DNA from: an uncultured Opitutia bacterium
GTDB taxonomy: Bacteria; Verrucomicrobiota; Verrucomicrobiia; Opitutales; UBA953
Direction of reading: 5' to 3'
Assembly (NCBI GenBank): GCA_903850885.1
Contig: CAINMU010000126.1
Span: forward strand, 1 to 38,577
DNA: 38,577 nucleotides
In this document: positions 1 to 6,941 of the stretch, in pieces
How positions within the stretch are numbered: the stretch's first letter is position 1
How the letters are laid out: every line of letters starts with the position of its first letter
Translations under genes and position numbers: made by a program
The notes under the pieces: model-generated
The model's database searches: none
What the model saw: the letters and a program-made list of their open reading frames with translations, nothing else
Told to the model about the DNA's origin: nothing

Positions 1-538
1 GAGAGAGGCAGTGCAAAGGTGCAACTGCGGCGGAGCCGCGTGCAAAGGTGCAAAAGTGGACGCGGGAACAACTAGCTGGCCGGTTGACAAGTTGACCAGC
101 AGGCAAGGGAGGCAGGGGGGCAAGTTAGAGGCTCGGAGGCTCGGTGGATCAGAAAGAGGCAGAGGCAAGTTGAACAGTTGACCCGTGGGCCAGTGGGCAT
201 GGGAGGTAGCTGGTAGGGGCCAAGGGAGAACGTGAGCCGGGTGATTGGTTGGGGGATGAGGGTGGGCTGACCGCCTAGGTCAGCCGCGGTTGAGCGAGGG
301 CGCTCAACCCTACCCGAGGCAACTAGGGCAGCACGCGGTGCTGCCCCTACCTGCGAAGGCAAAGCCTTCGAGGTGACACGGGGGCACGGGGACATGGGGC
401 GAGACAGATACCAGATACAAGGATCGGAGAGATGTCCCTACCCAAGGCAGAAGATGGCAACTAGGACAGCACATGGTGCTGTCCTTACCTTGTGGGTCGG
501 GGATTTGCTTTTGGATGATTAACCCTTAGATTGCGGCC
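1..538. repeat. Intergenic repeat block 1 (no gene)
   Basis: No convincing gene is seen. Positions 1-60 are identical to 11630-11689; that unit has a GCGGC-GGA-GCCGC hairpin between two TGCAAAGGTGCAA copies. Positions 68-235 hold the mosaic of TTGACC/TTGGCC octamers found in the other blocks. Perfect hairpins lie at 288-309 (GGTTGAGCG stem, AGGG loop), 326-346 (GGGCAGCAC stem, followed by CTACC), 354-370 (CGAAGGC stem) and 464-484 (GGACAGCAC stem, followed by TTACC). Open frames here only reflect repeat composition. Confidence 0.85.
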
Positions 539-940
539 ATGAACCTTCGCCGAAGTCTAATCGCTTATTTCATCTTAGTGTTAATCGCTATGACTTGGGT
601 GTCGTGGCATGCGTGCGTGGCGCCTTCGACGTCGTCGCTCCCCGGCTATTTCGGCAAGGGCCTTAACGTCTTGGGCGGATATGTCACTGTGTGCAGCGAG
701 CCATGGGGTTTGGCCACGATGTTCGACGCCTATTTCGGCTTCATGGCCTTCTGGCTATACGTCGCTTGGCGCGAACCTACCGTCGCCCCCCGCATTCTTT
801 GGTTCGTGGCCGTGATGACCCTCGGGAATTTTGCCATCGCTGCTTATGCCCTGGTTTGTCTCTTTACGACAAAAGGCGAAACTACCATTGGCAAAATATT
901 CTTCGCGCGTAAGGTCTTATCGGATGGGACGCGTCTCTGA
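539..940 (+). CDS. Small membrane protein, DUF1475-like
   Basis: A 133-residue inner-membrane protein of unknown function. Three hydrophobic segments are visible, at about residues 6-24, 57-77 and 85-110. The stretch PWGLATMFDAYFGFMAFWLY followed by W-R-E and an ILWF...LGNFAIAAY segment resembles what I recall of bacterial DUF1475 proteins; this assignment is from memory of the family pattern. It opens a tight plus-strand run: the next gene starts inside it in another frame (924), then come DUF1295 and a mutarotase. The start at 539 follows the repeat block directly, with no clear Shine-Dalgarno sequence. Confidence 0.75.
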   Translation: MNLRRSLIAYFILVLIAMTWVSWHACVAPSTSSLPGYFGKGLNVLGGYVTVCSEPWGLATMFDAYFGFMAFWLYVAWREPTVAPRILWFVAVMTLGNFAIAAYALVCLFTTKGETTIGKIFFARKVLSDGTRL

Positions 941-1400
941 TTGGCTTCGCCGCAAAGTACGTGATCCGTTGTTGGCGGAATTACGCCAAGGCGCGACGCC
1001 GGAAAGCGTGGCGGCCGCAGTATCCGTCAGCTTAGCCATCGCCATCAACCCCATTATTGGGACGACTACCGTCGGATGTATCATCGCCGGACGGCTCTTT
1101 CGACTCAACCACGTCGTAATGCAGATCATCAATCACGTCAGCTACCCGATTCAGATCCTGCTCATCGTACCGTTCGTACGACTCGGAGAGACCGTGACCG
1201 GGTCGCGGCACCTTCACCTCACCCCGCAGGCCATCATCGATGAATTCAACCGCTCATTCGGGGATTTTATGGAAAAGTTCTGGATGGCTTACGTGCACGG
1301 CATCATCGGGTGGCTGATCGTCGTGCCGGCGGCCGCGTGGATACTTAATTTCTTCCTACGCTGGACCTTCCGCCGCCTTATGAATAAAAACCCCGCATGA
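924..1400 (+). CDS. DUF2062 family membrane protein
   Basis: 158 residues from the ATG at 924. The open frame extends upstream to 831, but those residues overlap the previous gene heavily and do not look like the family. The domain begins with a basic amphipathic N-terminus (WLRRKVRDPLLAELRQGATP), then A-V-SVSLAIAINPIIGTTT, a second hydrophobic segment with NHVSYPIQ, and a C-terminal transmembrane helix near residues 125-148. This order is typical of DUF2062, inner-membrane proteins of unknown function often found near glycosyltransferase or lipid genes. It overlaps the upstream gene by 17 nt and the downstream gene by 4 nt (ATGA), so the three are probably translated together. Confidence 0.85.
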   Translation: MGRVSDWLRRKVRDPLLAELRQGATPESVAAAVSVSLAIAINPIIGTTTVGCIIAGRLFRLNHVVMQIINHVSYPIQILLIVPFVRLGETVTGSRHLHLTPQAIIDEFNRSFGDFMEKFWMAYVHGIIGWLIVVPAAAWILNFFLRWTFRRLMNKNPA

Positions 1401-2209
1401 CACCGCTCTACGATCTCGGCTTCGACTTCTTGGCACTCTTGGCGGCGGCTTGCGGTTATTTCTTCCTCTGCTGGCTGATCGCCCGCAAACTTGATAACTG
1501 GTCGATCGTGGATGTCGCTTGGTCTTACGGCTTCGCGCTGGTCGGGCTGAAGCTGCTTTACGTGCATTTTTACGACATGCCGCTGGGCGGACAGGGCCTG
1601 CTCATGACCTTGGCGACGATTGTGTGGAGCCTGCGGCTCGGCACTCACCTGGCGGTGCGCGTGTTGGGCCATCTGGATAAGGAAGACGGTCGTTACCTCC
1701 AGATGCGGGCCGAAGCCGGGGCGCGGATGCCTTGGCAGATGGCGTATTTTTATTTCCTCCAAGCCTTGGCGCTCGCCCTGCTCTGCCTGCCGTTGCTCTC
1801 CTCGAGTCCCTATGGCGCGCCGAGCCCCATCCGCGCCATCCACTGGATCGGGCTGGGCATTGTCGCCTTGGCGCTCGTCATCGAAGGCATGGCGGACGCG
1901 CAGCTCGCCGCCTTTAAGAAGGACGTCACCCAGCAAGGAAAGGTCTGTGAGCGCGGCCTCTGGGCCTGGAGCCGGCACCCGAATTACTTTGGAGAGTGGC
2001 TAGTGTGGGTCGGCTTTGTCCTGATGAGTTATAACGCCACCTATCGTGGCATCCCGGGGTTGGCTTGTGCACTCATCATGTATCACCTGCTCACGCGCGT
2101 CACCGGCGTGGCCTTGACCGAACGGCAATTGGTTGCGTCGAAGGGTGATGCCTACGTCGACTATCAGCGACGGGTGTCGGCGTTTTGGCCGCGGCCACCG
2201 CGCCCGTAA
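1397..2209 (+). CDS. DUF1295 / steroid 5-alpha-reductase-like membrane protein
   Basis: 270 residues with about six to seven transmembrane segments. The C-terminal signature GLWAWSRHPNYFGEWLVWVG is the hallmark of DUF1295 and the related isoprenylcysteine methyltransferase/5-alpha-reductase superfamily, where the Arg-His-Pro-Asn-Tyr segment sits at a cofactor pocket. An N-terminal VDVAWSYGF segment also fits. The true substrate is unknown; roles in sterol or isoprenoid reduction or fatty-acid modification are only family-level possibilities. ATGA overlap with DUF2062 upstream; the stop lies 42 nt before the mutarotase start. Confidence 0.88.
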   Translation: MTPLYDLGFDFLALLAAACGYFFLCWLIARKLDNWSIVDVAWSYGFALVGLKLLYVHFYDMPLGGQGLLMTLATIVWSLRLGTHLAVRVLGHLDKEDGRYLQMRAEAGARMPWQMAYFYFLQALALALLCLPLLSSSPYGAPSPIRAIHWIGLGIVALALVIEGMADAQLAAFKKDVTQQGKVCERGLWAWSRHPNYFGEWLVWVGFVLMSYNATYRGIPGLACALIMYHLLTRVTGVALTERQLVASKGDAYVDYQRRVSAFWPRPPRP

Positions 2210-2251
2210 GTACGCGTTTGCCACCGAGCCACGGCGAGGTTTGCTGAACGC

Positions 2252-3181
2252 ATGCAGACCTTTGAAGAGAATGGCGTACCCATGGAACGCTGGCGCGTCG
2301 GGGCTTCGACTTATGAGACTTGCCTGACGCGGGGTGCCCGGCTCTTGCGCTGGAAACTCGACGTCCCCTCGGGGCACCGTGAAGTACTGCATTGGCCGGA
2401 AGGTGCGCCGATGGCGCTCGATAAGATTGGCGCCGTCCGCGGCGGTAACCCGATCCTCTTTCCGTTCATGGGAAGAAATTATGCGGACGGCGAGAAGTTG
2501 GCCTGGAAGGCAGCGGATGGCATCAAGCGGCCCATGCCGCAGCACGGTTTCGCGCGGGACTCGGCTTTCGAAATCATCGAATCAGGCCCTAAACATGCGG
2601 TCTTGCGTATGGTCCAAGACGAACGTGGCCGGGCGTGCTACCCGTTCCTTTATGACTTCCGGATCCGCTTCGACTTTCTCGAACTCTTCCTGCGCATCAC
2701 CTTTGAATTCGAGAACCGGGAGACCCAACCATTACCCTGGTGTGCCGGACATCATTTTTATTTCACGCTCCCTTGGCACCCGGGGCTGAGCCGGCGCGAT
2801 TACGTCATCAAAATACCGTCCAAGAAACAGTGGCGGCATGCGGCGGATGGCAAACTCGTGCCGTTCGGCGAGTTCAAAGGCGCGACGGAAATCGGCTTCG
2901 ACAACCCGCACCTCTCGGACTGCATCTTCACGAACTTAAAATCCGCCACCCTCACCTTTGGTCCGAAGTCGGGCGAAGAAGACATCACCGTCAAAGTCGG
3001 CGAAGAACCGATCCCGGGAAGTTGGGCGGCGGTTGTGACATGGACGCCTGACCCGGAAGCGCCGTTCTATTGCGTCGAACCTTGGATGGGGCCACCGAAC
3101 AGCCCTGAGCATAAAAATGGGCTCCGTTTTGCGGAGCCCGGTCAGGTCGACACCTTCGTCACCGAGGTGTCTTTAATGTAA
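2252..3181 (+). CDS. Aldose 1-epimerase / hexose-6-phosphate mutarotase-like protein
   Basis: 309 residues of the galactose-mutarotase-like beta-sandwich superfamily. Visible motifs are GNPILFPFMGR (about 68-78), the HGFAR motif with the likely catalytic histidine (about 99-103), CAGHHFYF (the family's G-x-HPYF position) and a C-terminal FYCVEPWMGPPNS. Family members interconvert alpha and beta anomers of sugars or sugar phosphates in the cytoplasm; the substrate is not evident. An alternative ATG at 2282 would remove ten residues; both starts have only weak purine-rich sequence upstream. The 3' end contains a strong hairpin that reads as a terminator on the other strand. Confidence 0.85.
   Translation: MQTFEENGVPMERWRVGASTYETCLTRGARLLRWKLDVPSGHREVLHWPEGAPMALDKIGAVRGGNPILFPFMGRNYADGEKLAWKAADGIKRPMPQHGFARDSAFEIIESGPKHAVLRMVQDERGRACYPFLYDFRIRFDFLELFLRITFEFENRETQPLPWCAGHHFYFTLPWHPGLSRRDYVIKIPSKKQWRHAADGKLVPFGEFKGATEIGFDNPHLSDCIFTNLKSATLTFGPKSGEEDITVKVGEEPIPGSWAAVVTWTPDPEAPFYCVEPWMGPPNSPEHKNGLRFAEPGQVDTFVTEVSLM
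3111..3139 (-). terminator. Intrinsic terminator of the lipoprotein gene, inside the mutarotase CDS
   Basis: Read on the minus strand, an 8-bp perfect stem GGGCTCCG/CGGAGCCC with a 5-nt loop is followed directly by ATTTTTAT. It lies about 50 nt beyond the stop of the minus-strand lipoprotein gene. It therefore overlaps the last codons of the convergent mutarotase gene. Confidence 0.7.
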
Positions 3182-3191
3182 GGCGAACGCC

Positions 3192-3440
3192 TTACTTATT
3201 ACCGGCGTTATTGATGGGCAACTTGCCCTTGGACTTAGCTGGGGTCGACGTGGTCTTCTTGGCGGTCGAAGCGGCGGCAGGAGCTGGGGTCGCCACCGAG
3301 GTCACCGGAGTGAGGCCGCCGGTCGGGACAATACTATTGTCGATACCGCCGTCGGTGACTGCGCTTGGTCCTTTTTTAGGACCCATGCAACCGACGACAG
3401 AGAAGGAGAGGAGGGAGAGAACGAACAGATTGCGTACCAT
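3192..3440 (-). CDS. Small lipoprotein of unknown function
   Basis: 82 residues. The N-terminus MVRNLFVLSLLSFSVVGC is a lipoprotein signal peptide with lipobox V-V-G-C, predicting cleavage before Cys18 and lipidation. The mature part is short, low in complexity, rich in Pro, Ala, Thr and Lys, and has no recognisable domain, so it may act as a tether or periplasmic linker. It is convergent with the mutarotase gene and divergent from the phosphatase-like gene, whose start is 36 nt away, so both promoters must lie in or overlap that short gap. Expression as a separate unit is supported by the terminator at 3111-3139. Confidence 0.8.
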   Translation of the reverse strand: MVRNLFVLSLLSFSVVGCMGPKKGPSAVTDGGIDNSIVPTGGLTPVTSVATPAPAAASTAKKTTSTPAKSKGKLPINNAGNK

Positions 3441-3476
3441 GGCGGTGGAGTTAGGTTAAGGGGAACTTTACCGAGC

Positions 3477-3938
3477 ATGACCCAACGCACAAGCGCAGAT
3501 TCTGGCCAGCTGACCCTATTCGTCTGCACCGGCAATTTCTATCGGAGCCGCCATGCGGAGGCCTTTTTCAACTGGCATGCCACCAAGTTGGACCTGCCCC
3601 ATCGGGCTTTTTCCCGCGGCTTACTCACGTCCCTGGTTGCCGATGAGCCCACCCTGATCTCGCGCGATACCCAACGCCGGATGGGTGAATTGGGCATCCC
3701 GATGCACTTGACGGGGGAGGCCCCGACCCAGCTTCGACGCCGCGACTTGGAGCGCGCCCACCGCACCATCGCCCTGAAACGCGACGAGCACTATGCCATG
3801 ATGTTGGAATCTCACCCCGAGTGGGCGGATAAAATCGATTATTGGTCGGTGCACGACATCGACTGCGCGCACCCCGACGAAGCCCTGCCCCAGATCGAGA
3901 AGCAGGTTCTCGAGCTGGTGCAGAAACTCCGCAAGTAA
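3477..3938 (+). CDS. Low-molecular-weight protein-tyrosine-phosphatase-like protein
   Basis: 153 residues of the LMW phosphatase/arsenate-reductase fold. The P-loop is FVCTGNFYRSR near the N-terminus, fitting C-x5-R-S. A late Asp in WSVHDIDCAHPDEAL lies where the family's general acid normally sits (usually Asp-Pro), although here it is followed by Cys or Ile. Cytosolic dephosphorylation of phosphotyrosine or a small phosphoester is plausible. The variant N-F-Y-R-S loop (commonly N-x-C-R-S/T) and the altered Asp-Pro motif make the exact substrate uncertain. The start ATG at 3477 is a few nt after GAG and fits the fold. The next gene is convergent, 10 nt away. Confidence 0.8.
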   Translation: MTQRTSADSGQLTLFVCTGNFYRSRHAEAFFNWHATKLDLPHRAFSRGLLTSLVADEPTLISRDTQRRMGELGIPMHLTGEAPTQLRRRDLERAHRTIALKRDEHYAMMLESHPEWADKIDYWSVHDIDCAHPDEALPQIEKQVLELVQKLRK

Positions 3939-3948
3939 CTGGACCTGC

Positions 3949-5136
3949 TTAGGCGGCGGAACCGGCGTCAGCCCGACGCAAAGTTTCGAGGTAGCTCGCA
4001 GCCTGATTCAACAGGCCGCGCAGTTCGGATAAAGTTTCGTGTCCGACTTCGGCCTTGGTAGCGGCGGCTTCTTTTAAAGATTCGGCCCGGGCGCCTAATT
4101 CCTTGGCGAGCTCGTGGGCGGCGGCAATCGTCTTGGCTTTCAGCTCGCGCGTATGGGCATCGAGGCGAGCGGCCAAAGAATCGATGTCACGACCGAGCGT
4201 GAGACTCTTTTCTTTCAACTCGGCGGCCATGATGCGCGAATCGGGTACGCGACGAAGATCTTCGGTGAGACCGAGCCAGGAGAGCGTCCAGATAATCCAC
4301 TTCGTCGGGTCGAACTGCCAAGCTTTGACGCCGTTACGGTAGTCGTGCTGGAACTCGTGGTGATAATTATGGTAGCCTTCACCAAAGGTAAGCAGCGCGA
4401 CGGCGCCGCTGTCGCGAGCGCTGTGGGAGGTAGAGTAAGGCTGACGCCCGACCATGTGGCAGAGCGAATTGATGCAGAAAGTGCCCTGCTGGACGATGAC
4501 CGTACGGAGCAGACCGGCGATGAGGAAGGCGGCCAGCGCGGTCATGCCGGGATTGGTATATCCGTTAAAGACGGCGAAGGCGTAACCCAGGACGGCAGGC
4601 ATCACGAAACCGACGAAAGCACCGATCCATTGCACGTAGCGGTGTTGCCACATCACGAGGGGATCGGCTTCGAGATCCTTGACATTATTGACGGGCGACT
4701 TCGGCTTTAAGCGGAACAAGAGCCAGCCGATATGGGCGTAAAAGAAGCCTTTGGAGATATCGTACGGGTCTTCATCTTCGTCCACATGCTTATGATGGAT
4801 ACGGTGGTCGGCGCACCAATCATGGGCCGAATTCTCGAAGGAAGCGGCGCCAAAGAGCAGCACGAACAGCTTGACCGGCCATTTGGCCTTAAAGGAAAGG
4901 TGAGAGAAAAGACGGTGGTAGCCCAAGGTGATCCCGAAGCCCGTGGCGTAATAGTAGAAGATGAACAGGGCCCAGATGAAGCCCCAGCCGTGCACCTTAT
5001 TAGCAGCCTCGGCGGGTAGGTGATACTGCGTCCAGAGGAACCAAGGTACGACCGTCAGAGAGAGCAGCGCCGTCCCGATCAAGAAAATGGAAGTGACCCA
5101 CTCGATGCGGTAGATAGGGAAGTTTTTGAACTTCAT
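3949..5136 (-). CDS. Acyl-CoA/acyl-lipid delta-9-type fatty acid desaturase with coiled-coil tail
   Basis: 395 residues from the ATG at 5136; an in-frame TTG at 5178 is less likely. It is an integral-membrane diiron desaturase. Three histidine boxes are present: HRLFSH (H-x4-H), HRIHHKH (H-x2-HH) and EGYHNYHHEF (H-x2-HH). Four to five hydrophobic segments surround them. Family members introduce a cis double bond into saturated acyl chains, adjusting membrane fluidity. After the desaturase core (about residue 300) there is an unusual ~95-residue Ala/Glu/Lys/Leu-rich, probably coiled-coil tail, cytoplasmic if topology follows the family. It is convergent with the phosphatase-like gene. Confidence 0.92.
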   Translation of the reverse strand: MKFKNFPIYRIEWVTSIFLIGTALLSLTVVPWFLWTQYHLPAEAANKVHGWGFIWALFIFYYYATGFGITLGYHRLFSHLSFKAKWPVKLFVLLFGAASFENSAHDWCADHRIHHKHVDEDEDPYDISKGFFYAHIGWLLFRLKPKSPVNNVKDLEADPLVMWQHRYVQWIGAFVGFVMPAVLGYAFAVFNGYTNPGMTALAAFLIAGLLRTVIVQQGTFCINSLCHMVGRQPYSTSHSARDSGAVALLTFGEGYHNYHHEFQHDYRNGVKAWQFDPTKWIIWTLSWLGLTEDLRRVPDSRIMAAELKEKSLTLGRDIDSLAARLDAHTRELKAKTIAAAHELAKELGARAESLKEAAATKAEVGHETLSELRGLLNQAASYLETLRRADAGSAA

Positions 5137-5285
5137 AGCGGCGGAGTTTGAGTCCGCTGAGTGCCGTGGCGAGTGCAAAGCATCCGTGGAAAAAGCCGCT
5201 TAAGCGCAACTAATCGACGCCGAACAAGCTGAAAAACGCTATTAAAATGAGTTTTTCGAAAAATCAACGCGCTTAACTTGCTCTT

Positions 5286-5726
5286 TTAATCCGCATTACG
5301 TCGACGACCCAACGTATTCTTCACCGCTAATACTCGAACCGGTTCACGTGTCTTGATCCAAACATCGCGTTCTTTTAAAAGTTTGGTCGGCAAACTCTGA
5401 CAAGCGTCGCCGAACGAAGTGAGTGGGAGGCGTTGACCTTTGGGTGAACTGTTAAAACCCGTGGCCGTCTCGGCGATCTTGGCGGCGACTTCGCGGGGAT
5501 CGTCATCTTCTAATAATTGCACCACCCAACCCGTCAGATCCTTAGGCAGGCCCTCTTCCGGTTCGCTGACCAGAACCATGAATTGCTTTTTGGCGGGCTT
5601 CTCCCGTTCGACGGCGTCTTCAGCGGCGGCTTCGCGAATCTGATTGAGGATCGCAGCGGCGACTCGCACGTCGACGCCGTTTTCTTTGAGTACGCGTTGC
5701 ACTAAATCGATATCTACCTTGGCCAT
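5286..5726 (-). CDS. Hypothetical protein
   Basis: 146 residues from the ATG at 5726 (an in-frame start at 5780 would add 18 residues that look non-coding). I do not recognise the family. The N-terminus MAKVDIDLVQRVLKENGVDV is helical. A short acidic, Lys-rich linker (about residues 30-47) is followed by FMVLVSEPEEGLP...TGWVVQLLEDDDPREVAAKI, which looks like an alpha/beta domain, and a basic C-terminus (KNTLGRRRNAD). No signal peptide or membrane segment is visible, so it is probably cytosolic. It stands alone on the minus strand, upstream of the desaturase gene with a 149-nt gap, and its 5' side adjoins a repeat block. Confidence 0.75.
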   Translation of the reverse strand: MAKVDIDLVQRVLKENGVDVRVAAAILNQIREAAAEDAVEREKPAKKQFMVLVSEPEEGLPKDLTGWVVQLLEDDDPREVAAKIAETATGFNSSPKGQRLPLTSFGDACQSLPTKLLKERDVWIKTREPVRVLAVKNTLGRRRNAD

Positions 5727-6230
5727 AGGCCGACAGGAGAAGCCAAGGGGCCAACGGAGGGAAGGCGGAGTTATTCGCAACGCCGTCCGGACGGCTTTGC
5801 GAGGGACAGGGGGCAGGTTATCAAGGTAGGGGCAGCACCGCGTGCTGCCCTATCTAGGCCAGACCGTCCCGGTCAGCCACGGTTGAGCAAGGGTGCTCAA
5901 CCCACCCTTATTGCCTTCCAGGTAGGGGCGCGACTGCGTCGCGTCCGTTCGCAACGCAAGGGTCGATGAGTCGGGTCAAGCTTGTCAGAGCTCATTAGAT
6001 CGGGCCGCCCACGGACGCCACGCAGTGGCGCCCCTACCTGCTGTCTCCCATTCCAACTGACCCACGGGTCCACTGGTCAACTGGCCAACCGATCAACTGT
6101 TCAACTTGCCTCTGCATCCCTCCGGCCAACTGGCCCACCGATCAACTCATCAACGAGTGACGCCTCTTTCTGATCCTCCGAGCCTCTAACTTGCCTCCCG
6201 CCCTTCTTTATCTTCTGATTCTTCTTTCAG
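5727..6230. repeat. Intergenic repeat block 2 (no gene)
   Basis: This divergent gap holds repeats in the orientation opposite to the other blocks. A GGTAGG foot is followed by a hairpin at 5830-5850 (GGGCAGCAC stem, CGC loop). A second hairpin at 5881-5902 has a GGTTGAGCA stem and AGGG loop. The 118-bp REPIN-like element is at 5921-6038. Then come GGTCAACTGG/CCAACTGG octamer mosaics at about 6045-6200, the reverse complement of blocks 1, 3, 4 and 5. The trmB start codon follows almost directly, so its promoter may be within or reshaped by the repeats. Confidence 0.85.
5921..6038 (+). repeat. REPIN-like inverted-repeat element, copy A
   Basis: 118 bp. Both ends are GGTAGGGGCG-type feet followed by a small hairpin: GCGAC-TGC-GTCGC on the left and GCCAC-TGC-GTGGC on the right. 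The arms are inverted and about 28 bp long, around a ~62-bp spacer. It matches 9954-10071 in reverse complement with 8 differences over 118 positions by manual alignment. The arrangement of two inverted REP hairpins with a GTAG foot is that of REPINs mobilised by RAYT transposases. Confidence 0.75.
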
Positions 6231-6839
6231 ATGCCAGAGCACACTAAAGTCATGGGTAAAGAATGGGCCGACGCGCGCCGTCAGACCTCGATTGACCAAT
6301 TGCGCACGACCGTCGCCCCCTTGCTGACCGGAACGGCTACTTTCACTTTCGAGCTCGGGTGTGGGCACGGGCATTGGCTGGCGGCTTATGCGGCCAAGCA
6401 CCCTGAGGAGTTTTGCCTGGGAATCGACCTCATCACCTTACGGGTGGAAAAATCGCTGCGTAAACAGTCGCTGGGCAAGATCGCTAACATCGCTTTCCTG
6501 AAAGCGGAAGCGACGGAATTTCTCGAAGCCCTGCCGGCCGGATGTACTTTAGGTAATATTTTCATCCTCTATCCTGATCCGTGGCCGAAAAAGAAACACC
6601 ACAAACATCGTTTTATTTCGCCGGAAAATCTCAACTTGTTAGCCCGGCACGCCTTGCCGGGAACGCGCCTTCACTTCCGGACCGATCACGCTGATTATCA
6701 TACCTGGACGCTGGAGCTCCTCGCCGCCGATCCGCATTGGAAAATCATCGCGGAAGAAGTTTGGCCGTTTGAGCAAATGACTTTTTTTGAAGAGCGCACT
6801 AAGCTGAAACGCGACATCATCGCCGTACGCGTAGGCTGA
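6231..6839 (+). CDS. trmB: tRNA (guanine-N7-)-methyltransferase TrmB
   Basis: 202 residues. It methylates N7 of G46 in the variable loop of tRNAs using S-adenosylmethionine. The SAM-binding motif FELGCGHGHWL is at about residues 40-50, CLGIDLITLRVEKS gives the second acidic SAM contact, and the highly diagnostic IFILYPDPWPKKKHHKHRF lies near 112-130. The C-terminal MTFFEERTKLKRD corresponds to the family's T-x-Y-E-x-K/R region. The ATG at 6231 has no clear Shine-Dalgarno and follows repeat block 2. pyk follows after 102 nt on the same strand. Confidence 0.93.
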   Translation: MPEHTKVMGKEWADARRQTSIDQLRTTVAPLLTGTATFTFELGCGHGHWLAAYAAKHPEEFCLGIDLITLRVEKSLRKQSLGKIANIAFLKAEATEFLEALPAGCTLGNIFILYPDPWPKKKHHKHRFISPENLNLLARHALPGTRLHFRTDHADYHTWTLELLAADPHWKIIAEEVWPFEQMTFFEERTKLKRDIIAVRVG

Positions 6840-6941
6840 GCTTCGTCAATTAGCCGCTCGATAAGTACTTCACTTACAGGGGTTAACTGTGCCTAATGCT
6901 TTCCCTTGCCTTGCCGATTTTCAATCCTACTCATATAAGCC

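Noticed and set aside
72..395. Open frames of 60-120 codons within the repeat blocks
   Set aside because: They arise from stop-poor repeat units, appear in several blocks with the same peptide pieces and resemble no protein.
6911..6939. TTGCCG-17-TATAAG promoter-like match before pyk
   Set aside because: Its -10 element ends 2 nt before the GTG start, so transcription would begin inside the coding sequence; the start cannot be moved because the first PK motif follows at once.
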